Shown piece by piece: positions 10,719-23,240 of a stretch of 64,000 nucleotides of DNA (position 1 is its first letter; the number at the start of each line of letters is the position of its first letter). Source of the DNA: Isoetes taiwanensis (lineage: Eukaryota; Streptophyta; Lycopodiopsida; Isoetales; Isoetaceae); NCBI GenBank assembly GCA_021234155.1, contig JAJEKV010000334.1:1-64000 (forward strand). The letters are read 5' to 3'. Under the pieces are notes generated by a model. It worked only from the letters and a program-made list of their open reading frames with translations. It was not told the origin of the DNA and did not search any database. Both the position numbers and the translations under genes were made by a program.

Positions 10719-12445
10719 ACTCGGGATCTTGTCTATACTTAAGGTGAGATCTATGTTGTTTATGAAAATTTTAATCAACTATGTTGGTGAAGAATTTAAT
10801 CTTCCAATAAAAAATGGAGAATGATTCCCTTCTTATATATATAACTAATATCCAACTAGGTTCAAGAGAAATACATCCATAATAGATTTATTCAAAACCA
10901 AAGCTAAGATTCAAATTTCTAGAAAACTCCAAGTCACCCACGATCCCGAACAAGCACTAATCAAGCATCGCCCAAGCACCACCTTGCTCAATCACTTCAT
11001 GCACTCAAAGGGGTTAGTCCTCGTGGACTAAGCGGGGATCCCATAGTCTGCCTCCAAGATACATGGAAAGACTCTGGAATCTTGGATAACAAGAACATAA
11101 ACAACTCAAGACACTAGAGCCTATGGTGCAATGCTAGACGATGACAACAAAGTAAACATCATGAACATCTAGAGAAAAGAACATAATTAAAGTACCAAAC
11201 CATCATGAACAACCTCCGGGACAATGGGTAGCTCAGCCAGCCTATATACAGGCCCCATTAGCAGGATAACGCTCAGCTAGCTTACATTCCAAGCCCTATA
11301 TCGAGGTGGTGGGGTGAACCTCGTATGCGCATACCCTCTCACCCATCGCCCGCATCGGAGGACCTCTTACCATGGGAGTTCACAAGAGTTGACCGACGTA
11401 GCAATCCCGGCCAGGAGAACTAACGCCTGGTGTCACAGAGCACAAATACATAGAACATAGAAACATGAGTCATGCCGCAGCAACCCAGGCCACCGAACCT
11501 AGAAGTCCAACCCCGGAGGGTCCAAGTACATAACAAAATACCAAGACACTGTGACACAATGACTGAGACGATGACATGTGTTGTTCATTAGTTATTTACC
11601 ATACACATGTGTCTAAACCATACCCCAGCCACTTGCCGGGTTGCCATATAATCGCCCATGTTGTAGTAATTTCGATGATGAAATCCCGATAATCAACCAA
11701 CCCAGGCGATGTAGCAAGCTGGAACCACTTCTTTGGTGTAGATATAGTCCACTTTAAAACATTAATTTCTCAAGCCATCTCTAGCTATGGTTTTAATGTT
11801 TTATAATTTAAATACCACTTCCTTAGCTAATCAATTTAATAGCACAATTAATATAGAGCCTCCAAATTACGCTCTTCCAAATTTTAAATTCCATAGGGTC
11901 TCCCCGACAAGAATCGCTTATATCATTGGCCAAAGGATTCCAGGCATATGCCCCATCTCTATGAGCCAAAATATATAATAACTCTTTAGCCTGGGAATTA
12001 TTAAGCTTAGGTTTTATATTTTCTTAGGTAAATAAGTTTAGTGATCCACCGCAACGCATGTTCTTACTAGAATTACTATCTTTCTTCCAAGATCTCTTGA
12101 ATATGATATCTTCATTCAAGCTCTCATGCACTAGATACATGGCTCCTATATTTAACATCTCAATCTCTAGTTCATATAATAAATTGATAACTGTTAGATA
12201 TAATAGATAATGACAAAAATAAAACACCAACCAGACAAAAAGACCAAAGAACATAAACCGACAAAGGTTGAAGACCACTTTTGAGGCAGTTGGGTTGCAT
12301 GCAGAATGGCTATTCCGACTCTAATTCCGCCAATTTGCCTTGATTCTTCTAAAACGGCCCTTTGGCATCACTTTTGGCCTCTTCTCATGCATTTTCGGCA
12401 TGATTTAACCTGCATCAATTTCTTATATGCTGGCGCAGAATTCCC
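10719..12445. other. Interior of the inner LTR element, no coding sequence seen
   Basis: No recognisable protein motif. The segment at 11020-11430 has runs of gene-poor, moderately GC sequence. It lies between the 3' LTR and the LINE poly-A tail. Confidence 0.45.
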
Positions 12446-12584
12446 TTTTTTTTTCTTTTTTTTTTGAGGGTAAGAGAGCAATTTATTAATTTAGAAAAAG
12501 AGTACAGTGGGTCCCCTCATCGGGACAGATAGAGAAATATAATCCAAAGGGAAGAATACCCAAAACTCGACAATTGAAGGTGTA

Positions 12585-13731
12585 CTAGTGGCCCAGCCAG
12601 TTCTTCTTCCCCACTAATGTAGGTACTATAGGGCAAAGCACCTTCTTCACCACAAGAGCGAGTACTATAGATAAGGCTGTGCACTTCCACCCATCATTTG
12701 CCGCCTGGGGGTTGTTCATTTTTGTTCTAGACAAGAGTTTACCTTCTTCATTGATGGTTGCCTTCATCCTTGTCAACCCAATTACACTTGAAGTACGTGT
12801 AAAGACCTTCAAGCCTGCCAATTCTGTCAAGTTCCTTGTTATAGTTCCTACCCATCTTCCTATGATGGGCTAGCGCCATTAAGGCCACTTCCATATTGAA
12901 GAGGCTTTTAATTTTATCAATGCTAACTTCTTGCCCCCCATAAGCAACCTGACACCGATGCTTCCAGACCACCCACAGGGCAATTGATACCAGTGAAGTA
13001 GTAATTTGGCAGCTCCCAGATGAAATTATAATACCTGGCCAGTTGAGTTGGTGTAAGTCAAGTCCTAGAATAGGAGTAGCCCACCTCCAGAAATAAAAAA
13101 TCCTAGGGCAAAAAAATACGTGTGCAGTAGATTCGCTGACTTGGCAACCTAGAGGGCACAGACTTGCTGAGATACCTCTTAGGAAGAGTTTAGCATTGGA
13201 GGAGAGACCACCTTGAAGGGCTGTCCACTGCAAGAACTGGATTCTTCGAGAACACATGGACTTCCAGAAGTTGGCAAGGAGTTGAATAGTAGCTGGTCTA
13301 TTGACCCCTCGAATGAGCTCGGCTTTAAGGGGAACTTCTCCACGAAGTGCTCGATATACATTAGCTACCTTGTAAGAAGGGGATTCCACACACTCCCACC
13401 TTTCTTCAGGACCCTCCAGCCCAGAGAGACCAGAGATATTAGCTTGGATTTCCTTCAGGATCTTCCTATCCCCCTCGCCAGCGTTTGGGACCAACCCTTT
13501 TAGTTTGGACCAAGAGATCCATCTGCCATTCTCCCAAAGGTGAGATAGCCTAGAGACCCCGTGAACTTTCCACTTACTATAGATCCGGGGGTGTACTAGT
13601 GCAAGAGGAAGATTCCTTGATCCCCAAACCCTAATATTCCAAAAAAGATTGATCTTACCAGCATGTGGAGGTAGCTCAGCAGGAGAGCATAATGGCTGCA
13701 CCTTCGCCCATGTCTGGAGGATTCTTCTCAT
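12585..13731 (-). pseudogene. LINE ORF2 C-terminal region (zf-RVT type)
   Basis: An open run of over 300 codons carries NPLW-like and C-terminal features of plant LINE ORF2: LQWTALQGGLSSNAKLFLRG, then CPLGCQVSESTAHVFFCP (a Cys/His cluster like the zf-RVT CxxC...E...H.F..C) and WVVWKHRCQVAY. It follows the RT in the right order and distance. Downstream the frame slips near 12750 and the 3' UTR with poly-A begins by 12560. Confidence 0.8.
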
Positions 13732-13745
13732 AACAGGAGAGGTAC

Positions 13746-14168
13746 CTAGGCTATCTTGAAGTCTCTAAAGGCAGCCCCGAAATCATCCCTTGGGAGGGAA
13801 GGCTTGCTTTTGAGTTTACACCGTTGAAACCAATATCTGACAAATACTAGGGCAGGGGAAGTGTATACATATCTGGATGCTAATGCCTGAGCCTGAGAGA
13901 AGGGGTCTTTGCAACCAAGACCACCTTCATTCTTATCTCTACATAATTCAGACCAACCAACCTTGGCCATACCTCCCCAGATAAATTTCCTGATTATGAC
14001 CTGGATCTCGTTGTACACAAATTTCTGCGCCACTATTATGACGAGAAGAAAATGTGAGAGGCAAGAAGGACAAGATTGGCCATCGCTACACGCCCGCACA
14101 CAAAGAAGACCTTTTAGCTGACCATAGGCCAACTTTTCTTCCCAAGACGATCCAACGAGGCGTACCAA
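13746..14168 (-). pseudogene. LINE ORF2 segment between RT and C-terminal domain
   Basis: Contains IIRKFIWGGMAKVGWSELCR followed by DKNEGGLGCKDPFSQAQAL. This is the conserved plant LINE block in which F.WGG......W..vC.pK..GGLG precedes the zf-RVT region. It is broken from the RT by at least one frameshift near 14170. Confidence 0.85.
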
Positions 14169-14180
14169 AGTCCTTTGATA

Positions 14181-15151
14181 TTATCGATAAGGAAAGTGGA
14201 AGGACCAGAGAGTAATTGATTCACCGCTGCCACCATCGGAAACCAGTCCCTGATATGATCTCAAAAGCCGTAAGAACGCCCCAAATGCCCGAAAGCTACC
14301 ATCATCAAATCTGAGAAACATGAAGGTATCACAAGATATTGCATAATTGTGAGCTCGCCAAAGATCACCGTGTAAAGAGAGACCACTCATTGAACCCTCT
14401 GAAATTTTGAGTTTACCATCCTAGTAAGTAGGTTTGCCATGATGAGAAACAAGTAAGGAGCCAAAGGGCACCCTTGCCTGATACCTTTTCGGAGATCAAA
14501 GAGGCCAGATGGTTCACCATTAACAAGCACCGATGCTGATGCTAATTTGTTCATACCCATAGAAATATCAACAAACTGCCTATGAAAACCCATATGAGCC
14601 ATCACCTCTTGCAGACCCTCCCATCTAAGAGAGTCATAGGCCTTCCTGAAATCCATCTTTACCAGCACATAGTTCTGTCTTGATACCTTACACCAGTGTA
14701 ACCCTTCCCTTGCAGCCAAATAATTATCCAGAATGTTTCTTCCAGGGAGAAAGGCTGATTGTTCTCTGCCAATAATCCTATTTAGAATAGGTTTCAGACG
14801 GTTAGCCAGAATTTTCATGATGACCTTATATAGGACATTGGTCAAAGCAATAGGTCTCCACTCACTGATAACCTGAGGTCTTGACACTTTAGGAACGAGA
14901 GTGATGAATCCAGCTGCCAAGGAAGGATGTAAAAGCTGAGAGTTCCATGCACCTCTAATAGCCCTGAGGAAGTTCTGCCCCAAGAATTCCCAAAACTCCC
15001 TGAAAAACTCCGGGGGAAATCCGGCTGGACCAGGGGATTTTCCAGTTGCCAAGGAACAAAGAGTTCTATAAACTTCTTCATCCCCTAACTGTTGAAGTAA
15101 GGATTGATTGTCAGCTTCCGAAACTAAGTGCGCCCAATCAACCTTTGGCAA
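14181..15151 (-). pseudogene. LINE reverse transcriptase domain
   Basis: The open frame 15151-14387 shows the RT order ATGKSPGPAGFPPEFFREFW, EWRPIALTNVLYKVIMKILA-type, FLPGRNI, VKMDFRKAYDSLRW (motif A Asp present) and LRKGIRQGCPLAPYLFLI (motif B). The YADD motif C lies after a frame change near 14345. The text reads QY, then a five-base replacement, then DTFMF, so one catalytic Asp and one base are missing. The enzyme is dead as written. Confidence 0.9.
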
Positions 15152-15328
15152 CCATCTAGCAATTTCTGATCTATAAGTCGATAGAAGCGGCTCCTCTTTA
15201 AATTGGTCCTGGAAGTTTTCCCTGATGAAGCGCTTGATTTCATCCTGATCTGTTAAGAGGGCCTGATTTTGATCTTTGATAGAAGTAATGCTATTTTCTG
15301 CTAATCTAGCCCCAGCCAGTCTAAAAAA

Positions 15329-15868
15329 TTACTTAGAGTTCTCATGATCAAGTTCAGCATACCATTTAGTTTTGGAGCGTATAGCTGCACCCCTTGCTTC
15401 CTCCTCTTCGATAGCTTTAGCTTTGCTTTCGAGCTCCTCCTCCAAAGCATGCTTGTCTCGATTGTAGGGGTCGCTAAAAAGTTCCTGCTTAACAATCCGA
15501 AGACTATTATAGACAAGATCCTTTTCCTTTTTAAAGATCAGAGCCCTATTTCTTTCCCATTTCTTGATCCAAGCTTTCAAGAGGTCGAGCTCATGGGCCC
15601 ATGCCTTCATTGAGGGGGAGTTGTCCCCATTTGCCAGTGAGCCGAAAAAAGCCTTAAAAGGGCTACAGGACACTTCTTTGGTTAACCATGAGATGTTGAA
15701 CCTGAAAGGAATATTACCTGATTTCCTGGCAGAGGGGATATCTTCAAGTGTAAGCCTCTGCAGAACATGATCCGGATGAGTGAATGCAAGATCTCCTCCA
15801 ACATAAGACTTGTCCATAAATCCAGCAGATTTGTTGGCCAGGTAGAATCTATCAAGCAAACAATACAC
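15329..15868 (-). pseudogene. LINE ORF2 linker between endonuclease and RT
   Basis: A 179-codon open run with TKEVSCSPFKAFFGSLANGD and a Glu/Lys-rich helix (KWERNRALIFKKEKDL, EELESKAKAIEEEEARGA), then KTKWYAELDHENSK. This resembles the charged helical spacer and the W...GD.NTK.FH-type motif that precedes plant LINE RT, here with GD.NTKFF altered to DHENSK. Confidence 0.7.
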
Positions 15869-15889
15869 TCTATCCTGATCCTTCTATTT

Positions 15890-16618
<729 letters not shown>

Positions 16619-16727
16619 CCCGAAGAGGTTATGACTACAGCCAACCTTCCAACCCTAGGTGCAAGGGCATATCTATGTTCCTTCCTGGCAGGGTCGCACC
16701 TCCTCACCAGGTACCAAGTGGGAATAG

Positions 16728-17363
16728 TCATATCAAGGGAAAACACCTAGGAGAGCATCTGGGTTCCCTTATAAGGGGAGGAAAGGCTTTCGACACAAAG
16801 GAGGATAAATGGTTTAGGGAAGTCCCTTTATAGATGGACCCCCTTAGACATACTGAAGAGGGGCAACTTGAGGTACCCCTATTAGCCCTTATTGGAGAGA
16901 ATTTCATATTATCCCAAAAGGGGGACAAACTTCTGGAAGTACTCAAGACAATGTGGAACCCCCCCTCAATAGCTTTCATCGTATATAAAGAGGAGGGGTA
17001 TGATAACAGACACTTCTTTGTCCTTTTGAGAAGAAGTTCCAAAGTGCACATACTTGCCCTTTTAAAAAGAAGTACCAAGATGTCCCATAGGGGCAACACC
17101 TTCCATATGTCGATGTTGATGAAATATCTCAAAAGCCTCCATGTGGGTGACAAAACAGGTATGCTAAAATTGTCTTTCAAAATGAATAGACATAGGGAAT
17201 GTAAATCTGCACCATAAAGCGTAGAATTGTCGTCCTTCCCTTTCACAATCATAGATCCGGGAACATTCCGTTTATAAAGATATTCGAGAAAATGTCCCAC
17301 AGAGGGGATAATATATGTTCGGGAGACAGCATGCCCCCCATCACAAGGATAAGACCCAGCCAT
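16728..17363 (-). CDS. Unrecognised 211-codon open frame between LINE ORF1 and ORF2
   Basis: An ATG-started open run (MAGSYPCDGGHAVSRTY...) with no motif I can name. It is basic and hydrophobic, with many S, L and C. The opposite strand is also open (16834-17217, 127 codons), so openness alone is weak evidence. It shares reading phase with the 17397-18152 frame, from which a TAA and two TGA codons separate it. It may be a remnant of LINE ORF1, captured sequence, or chance. Confidence 0.25.
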   Translation of the reverse strand: MAGSYPCDGGHAVSRTYIIPSVGHFLEYLYKRNVPGSMIVKGKDDNSTLYGADLHSLCLFILKDNFSIPVLSPTWRLLRYFINIDIWKVLPLWDILVLLFKRASMCTLELLLKRTKKCLLSYPSSLYTMKAIEGGFHIVLSTSRSLSPFWDNMKFSPIRANRGTSSCPSSVCLRGSIYKGTSLNHLSSFVSKAFPPLIREPRCSPRCFPLI

Positions 17364-17396
17364 ATATCATTGAGGCGAGCATGATATATCTCAATA

Positions 17397-18152
17397 TTAT
17401 TGGTAAAATAGAAGGGGAGATAAAAAATACTTGCTTAAGGTCGGAATAAGCGTCACCCAATATAGAGAAAGGGCAGCGATACCATCTTTACAGGGTATCG
17501 ATTGATCACCCCAGAAGCAGCCACAGATCAAATTCATTGAGCTAAATTTCTTCCTTAGAATATGATTGAAAGACGGCAAGGAACCCCAGGTACCGTTACA
17601 TTCCGGATACTGTTGACTAAGAGAGCTACATGGCACGGCAAAACCATTCAGAACCTTATGACCCAAGAGAAGATCTTTTAGCCTGTTTTTATGTAACCGG
17701 AATGCTTCATATCTCATACACCAGCACCAAACCGTGGGTTTTTCAAAGACGTATGCAAAGTTGATTGCTATGTTTTGCAGGTAGTATGCAAACCGAGATG
17801 CTCTAGACCACATACAAATAATAGAAAAGAGAGCTACTTGCACAGACCAGATATCTGCCATGACCACAATAATGAAATTATAACGGCCAAAAACCTTCAC
17901 AATGAGTTGGAACATAATGAGCATTTTATATAAACATCTGATATAGAAAACTGCCTTACAAAATAAGCCCGATACAGGACAAATATAAGCCTGGTATCTT
18001 GTGGTTAAGAAGCAAAATGGCCACAAGACTAGGAAGTATATAGAACATAAAAACTTGAAAGAAGCTTCCAGCTTCAGCTTCAAAGAAGAGTGTTTCCATC
18101 CTTGTTTGCAGGGAGGATCATGCTTCCTTGCTCCAGAGAATGCTCCAAACAT
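17397..18152 (-). CDS. Unrecognised 251-codon open frame between LINE ORF1 and ORF2
   Basis: The longest stop-free run in the LINE apart from RT and the C-terminal domain. ATG start, then two hydrophobic stretches (about residues 33-52 and 62-105) and a Cys/Trp/Tyr-rich middle (WCWCMRYEAF). I recognise no family. LINE ORF1 normally ends in a hydrophilic tail, so a membrane-like composition here is unexpected. It could be captured host sequence or fortuitous. Confidence 0.25.
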   Translation of the reverse strand: MFGAFSGARKHDPPCKQGWKHSSLKLKLEASFKFLCSIYFLVLWPFCFLTTRYQAYICPVSGLFCKAVFYIRCLYKMLIMFQLIVKVFGRYNFIIVVMADIWSVQVALFSIICMWSRASRFAYYLQNIAINFAYVFEKPTVWCWCMRYEAFRLHKNRLKDLLLGHKVLNGFAVPCSSLSQQYPECNGTWGSLPSFNHILRKKFSSMNLICGCFWGDQSIPCKDGIAALSLYWVTLIPTLSKYFLSPLLFYQ

Positions 18153-20446
18153 ACTGTTGCTATTGATGCTTCAAAGGTCCCAATATCTTTCCCTTTATTT
18201 TTCCCATTTAGTTTCTTAGACAATGAAGTATTGTTGCCAACAAAGACTAGGGGTTTTATCATCGTGTGCCCCCTGGCCATTCACCGATCAAGATGATCTC
18301 GCAACCAAGAGGTTTTGTGTGCACCGCAGAATGAGTGCATGATTGCTCTTAGTCTTCATAGCGCATTTGAGCTTCTTTGGGGCTGCCAAGAACAAGAGGT
18401 TGGGATTCCAAAATAGAAGAGCGTGGGCTCCCCCCACTGTGAATCATCGCGACACCAAGCTAGATCCAAAGACTGTGGAGCTTTGGTTGGGAGGCATTGA
18501 AGAAGAGATCTTGGATCAAGCGCATTAATCGCTGAGTTGCTTTGTCTTGGGCTTAAGTGACACGCACTTTCCCATTGAGTTGGGGACATCCGATAGGGCC
18601 AAGATGACTGTTGGTTTCTCTCACAGCCGCTACCGATAGGGCCAAGATGATCTATTGGTTTCTCTCGGCCGCAGACTCGGAGGAACTGGCCAAACCAAGT
18701 GGCCAGCCCTCTTGAGTGGGATCGATGCTTTCAGCAAAGTAAGGGCAAGTGGGCTAAATCATTTGTGACATGAAAGGATCTCGAGGAGGCAAAGGGGTTC
18801 CAAAGCTGACTCAAGAACTAAGGGCTTTTAATTGGAACAGGGAAGGCGTTGGGATATCAAGAGGACAGGCCTTCATGGAGCACTCACCCCCATAGTCCGG
18901 GGCAACAAAGAACGGCCCCGCTTCTTAGTAGACTTTTGGAATCGACTTCTATAAAACCATCGAGTCAATCATCTGGGGCCAGCCTATTTTTGTCTTGAGT
19001 GTGTGACCTGTTGTGCTCAAAGACCGAAGAGTGGTCTGAACATATGTCCCCAGCATGCACCCCGGCTCCACATCCGCAATGGGGAAGGGGAGACCGTAAA
19101 TAGAGAGAATAAACTCTATTAAAGTATTATTAAAGCCCTTGAAGAAGACAGAACGGAAGTGGCTTTAAAATATCAACCGTGGATGCAAATCTTTGGGGCT
19201 TCAGAGGTGTTCCCACCCATGCACACGTACTCCCCAAGATAGGGAAGCAATAGCTTTGAAAGCCTTCTCATTCCCATATTGGGTAGAACAAAGCATCAGG
19301 CTTTTTGGGGTTGAAATCCGGCCTCCACTTTTGCAGCAAAACTTGGCCATTGAGACAAGTGATTATCCCCTTCTTGAAAAGAAGCTGGGTTTCCTTTTCA
19401 GTTTGCAAGGTAATGAGAAAGTATAAGTTTCCCAAAGGCTGGATCCGAGGTAGGATTCTGCCACGGCATATACGCCAATGCTTCTTCTTAATCTCAGCCT
19501 CAAAGACGGGTTACCCCTTATAATCTTGGCAATAAGAGCTCGATTATCAAGGTGTAATCCGTTCGCCACCTCTGAATATACAGTGGAGATATAAGTCTGA
19601 TCCCCCATATCAGGGCATATATTGGCATCGCGATTCTCAACGGGCAAAACAGTTCCATAGAGGTCATGCTCAAAAATATGCCTCCAACCAGTAGTAGGAA
19701 TTGTTGAGCCAAGGGCAATGCACCAAAAGGATTGAGTAGGCTCTGTTTTCCACGCTATCGAAAAAAGAAGTTCCACCAGTCTTTCGGACAAATGCAGGAT
19801 TAGCTCCACGTATAGCAAAGCTCGACACAAGAAAAATACTCCTGCTGCAACAGCTTTCGATCGATAATAGAACCCCAAAGCTGCAATAATGGACCCTCAA
19901 TGTATCCCCACCAAATGTAGTCAAGATTCACAAGAATAATAGACCGAATTATGGTTGAGATATCGCGCAGAAGAAGGATGGAATGGAAAAACAGAAGAAA
20001 GTAGTTGAAGCTTGTGAAGCTTGATGGCTAGAGTCGAAGAGAAAACTAGATACTCCATGCCGAGACCACATCGTGAAGATTTGTAGAGCTCCAAAGTGAT
20101 GTAATCGTGAGAAGGCTTCGTGAGTATAGAAAAACTTAGCAATAGATGGTCCGCCTCCGCACCAAGGTAAGCAATTTTAAATTCCACCGTGATCGCCAGA
20201 CGGATCTTGCGCGGGATGGGAGTGTTCTCCTATAAAGAAGATCTCAGGGAAAACAGTTTCGTCCACCAAGAAGGCCCAAATATCAGCAGGAGTTCCTTCA
20301 AGCCACCCACAACAGATCTGAGAGGTGCTATAAAAGATAACAAAATATTTCGATAGCTCCACTGGAGAACTAGATGATCCCGAGACCTGGGGAATGGCAG
20401 AGTTTGAGCAGGAGCAGGAAATCGCAAGGGGGATAGGCAGCCCCAT
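18100..20446 (-). pseudogene. LINE ORF1, DUF4283-like nucleic-acid-binding protein
   Basis: In shifting minus-strand frames around 19410-19260 the text reads QLLFKKGIITCLNGQVLLQK, then WRPDFNPKKPDALFYPIW. This is the plant LINE ORF1 DUF4283 pattern, in which a hydrophobic strand is followed by W.P.F.P.....P.W. Next come EKAFKAIAS and a stretch like the RA...VDI segment. Near 19095-19030 a Cys/His cluster CGCGAGVHAGDIC resembles a zinc knuckle with one spacer residue missing. The N-terminal start (about 20446) and the C-terminal end are uncertain. Many frameshifts. Confidence 0.65.
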
Positions 20447-20889
20447 TCAAACCTGACATTGATAGAAAACTACACAAAGTATGCCTGAGAAGCGACTATG
20501 GTCCCGAGAATAGAGCCATGACTTGCAAATGGATAGACAGATTGAGAGAACAGGATAAGCAGAGATTAATGATCATAGGAAAGTTGGGCATGAGTATAAA
20601 AAGGCAGACAACCGCTAATCTCGCCGGGCCGTGCTCGCGATCGACGTTCAAGATCCAAAGAGAATCGGGCCCAAACATGATTGTTTGGTCTTGGTCAGAG
20701 AGTCAAATGAAGCCACCGAATCCAGGCATGAATCAGGGAAATTCCCCCTCTACAAGGGGGAGAACCAAGAAGAGGACGGGCCGATTCAGCAGCCACACCC
20801 GATTTGCCTCATCTCAATCCTAGTTGATAGGAAAAAGGTAGCATATGTTTTGGAAAAAGGAGAGATCTTGCATGGCGCTAGGCGCCCGT

Positions 20890-21172
20890 AATTCCCTTTA
20901 CACAAAGACTTACAAAGAGAAAATCACTTCTTTATGTCCATGATTCCACATCGGTACATAGGCACCACATCCTCTCATCACAAATCATATTCTAATCATG
21001 CCTAGTTGCAAGATATCACCTCAAGAATCAATACAAACCCCCACCGATAGAAGAATATTTGATGTCGCCCTCCGGGCATCCTCACTTGATCCGGCCAATC
21101 CTCCCAAGGCAATTCTTCTTTGCCTTCATGCTCTAGGGTTGCCTTCTCTTGCAAAACCTTCACGCCTCCAAT
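20890..21172. other. Interior of the inner LTR element, 5' side
   Basis: No coding motif. The interval starts at the putative LINE target duplication and leads into tandem repeats. Confidence 0.4.
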
Positions 21173-21390
21173 CCGCACTAAGCTCCCCAAAAAATAACTC
21201 TTGCTTATATGCTCTCCATGTTGCATGCATGTTCTATCTTGTATGAACATGAATCCGCACTAAGCTCCCCAAAAATAACCCTTTCTTATATGCTCTCCAT
21301 GTTGCATGCATGTTCTATCTTGCATGCATGTTCCATCTTGCATGCATATTCTGTCTTGCATGCATGTTCTGCCTTGCATGCAGTCAAGCA
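21173..21390. repeat. 82-bp tandem duplication plus 18-bp minisatellite
   Basis: TCCGCACTAAGCTCCCCAAA with ATGCTCTCCATGTTGCATGC occurs twice (from 21173 and 21254). The second copy runs into about four 18-bp units of the type CATGCATGTTC(T/C)(A/G)(T/C)CTTG (about 21305-21383). GCATGC palindromes are dense. Confidence 0.85.
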
Positions 21391-21699
21391 TGCATATATG
21401 CCATTACGAGTACGCATTAATCGCCCATCAAGTGGTCGATCAAGCATATCTCTCCTTCTAAAATTTAACCCATGTGCTTATGGGTCGTTATGGATTTTCT
21501 GAAGCATTCTATGATTCAAATGTCAAATCTAGCACAACTTTAACTCAAATCAAAACTTCACCTTAGAAGTATAACTACTATCCATCTTACTGAACATACC
21601 ACGAGAAGAACCCTTACCTCAACTTGATCTATGATCCACCATCACAATAGCTAAAGATCCAACCTGTAATCTGTAAACAAATATCAACACCCAAAGATC

Positions 21700-21721
21700 C
21701 AATTGGCTATGATACCAACTT
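21700..21721 (-). other. Primer-binding site of the inner LTR element
   Basis: On the minus strand TTGGTATCATAGCC follows the LTR end after two bases. It matches the initiator-Met tRNA PBS TGGTATCAGAGCC except for one base. Confidence 0.75.
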
Positions 21722-21877
21722 TGACGTTCCTAACCGACATGCCCTTAACCAACTGGGCAAAACCGTCTAGACGTTTATGAGTAGTCGCTTCTACCCATTT
21801 ATGCCGGTGTCTCGGGAACGCCCCACAGGCACATTCAAGGTTCGAATACTCGAGCGGTCTACCATGGGCCCGTTACA
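21722..21877 (-). repeat. 5' LTR of the inner non-autonomous element
   Basis: Starts TGTAACGGGCCC at 21877 (minus) and ends AACGTCA at 21722, next to the PBS. It is almost identical to the copy at 10564-10718. Confidence 0.85.
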
Positions 21878-22077
21878 CATTTTGACTGCTTATTCCATAC
21901 ATAGTTCCTCAACATGTCTTTTAAAATCTGATTTGTATGTTCTACTTGTCCACCATCGGGTTTTGGGGATGATATGTTTGTACTCATGGACAACTTTGTC
22001 TGGATTGTGTTGAAGATCTCCTTCCAAGAGGCACTTATGAACTTAGGGTCTCTGTCGGAGATGATTTTCCTTGGCAT
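21878..22077 (-). pseudogene. Ty3/gypsy integrase core fragment
   Basis: Reads MPRKIISDRDPKFISASWKE, then PKPDGGQVEHTNQILKDMLR and NYVWNKQSK. This corresponds to the integrase core block around the second catalytic Asp (P..I.SDRD..F.S..W) and the third (PQ.DGQ.E..N..LE..LR), where the usual TDGQTER has become PDGGQVEH. The reading stops exactly at the inserted LTR; the continuation is at 10447-10563. Confidence 0.9.
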
Positions 22078-22399
22078 CCCGTGCGATTTAAATATTTCCT
22101 TTGTTTAAAGCAAGATGGTGTTCAATGCTGTATCTGTAGTTCGACACGGCAAAAAGTGAGCCATCTTTGATAGCTTGTCGAGCAATACCAGTAAGGCATC
22201 ATGGCCACTCGCTATTCTTGGGAGTCAAGTTATAAAATCCATGCTCACAACTTTCTATTTAGCATTTGGCACTACCAAGGGTTCTAAGGTTCCCAAAATT
22301 CGGAGTTGCCTCGAAGCAAATAATGCCTCCTATGCGTAAAGCTCTTACGACCCTTAGACATTCCTGATCATGGGTAGAACAATGTTGCTCATCGTTCAT

Positions 22400-23240
22400 C
22401 TTTTAGAGTCGTATGAGATTACTCTTCCTTCTTGCATGAGGAATCTTCCAGTTGCCACTCACTTACTTGCATCTGTTGGTAATATGCAAACCCAATCTTT
22501 GACTTTCTTATGCTTAGTGAGACTGAAAAAGGTGCTGCTCACTTAGCAAAATCTTTTACAATTTGCCTATAATAATCTGCAAGGCATAACAAGCTTCTCT
22601 CTTTGGAGATGTTCTTTGGAGCTGGCTAATTGACTATCGCTTCAATCTTTGCTGGGTCGGTGGAGATTCTCTGCTGTCACTACATGCACCACATACTCCA
22701 TCTTTCTTGTTGCAAAATGGCATTTTTAGAGTTTAGCATTAAAGCTTCTCAAATGAACCGCATGTTCCTCCATGGACGTACTATAATTTAGAATGTCATC
22801 TAAAAGGAATGATGACAAAGTCATCTAAAAAGTTTATAAAGACGTAGCATTCTAAAAGTCGTCTTGGGGATGTTTTCCTCCTTGTTGATTTGATGACATC
22901 CCGATCCTAGATTGATTTTGAAGAACTGCTCTCTAGAGCTGGTCTATTAAGTCGTCTGGCCTTTGCAATGCCTACTTGTTCCTTATCGTATGCTTATTGA
23001 GTTGGCATTATACTTCCATCTTTCTTCCCAAAGAGAACGGTTGCCCCGAATGATGATACACTTGGCCTAAGAAACCCAAGTTCCAACAACTTCTTCCATT
23101 GTCTCTTGAGTTCTGTTATCTAGCTTTGCATCTGGTGCAAGAATAATTCTGCATTCTATGCCTCTATAGGGTGGAATCTCTCGGATTTCATCCGGAAAAA
23201 TGTCATGAAGCTCATTAATTAGTTCACAATCACATTAGAT
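22400..23240 (-). pseudogene. Ty3/gypsy reverse transcriptase remnant
   Basis: Minus-strand frames near 23110-23010 read LLELGFLRPSVSSFGATVLF then GKKDGS, the conserved entry to gypsy RT. Near 22900-22790 ENIPKTTF-type sequence and FLDDFVII (from the F.DDILIYS motif C region) are visible, with an internal deletion between them that removes the palm segment. Near 22740-22540 KKCHFATRKMEYVVHVV and LLCLADYYRQIVKDFAK match the KC.F......LGH.iS and FLGL..YYR.Fi..FS blocks. Many stops and deletions. Confidence 0.85.

Noticed and set aside
16834-17217. 127-codon plus-strand ORF in the LINE inter-ORF region
   Set aside because: It is antisense to a longer open frame in the same stretch and has no motif; counted as a shadow of low stop density.
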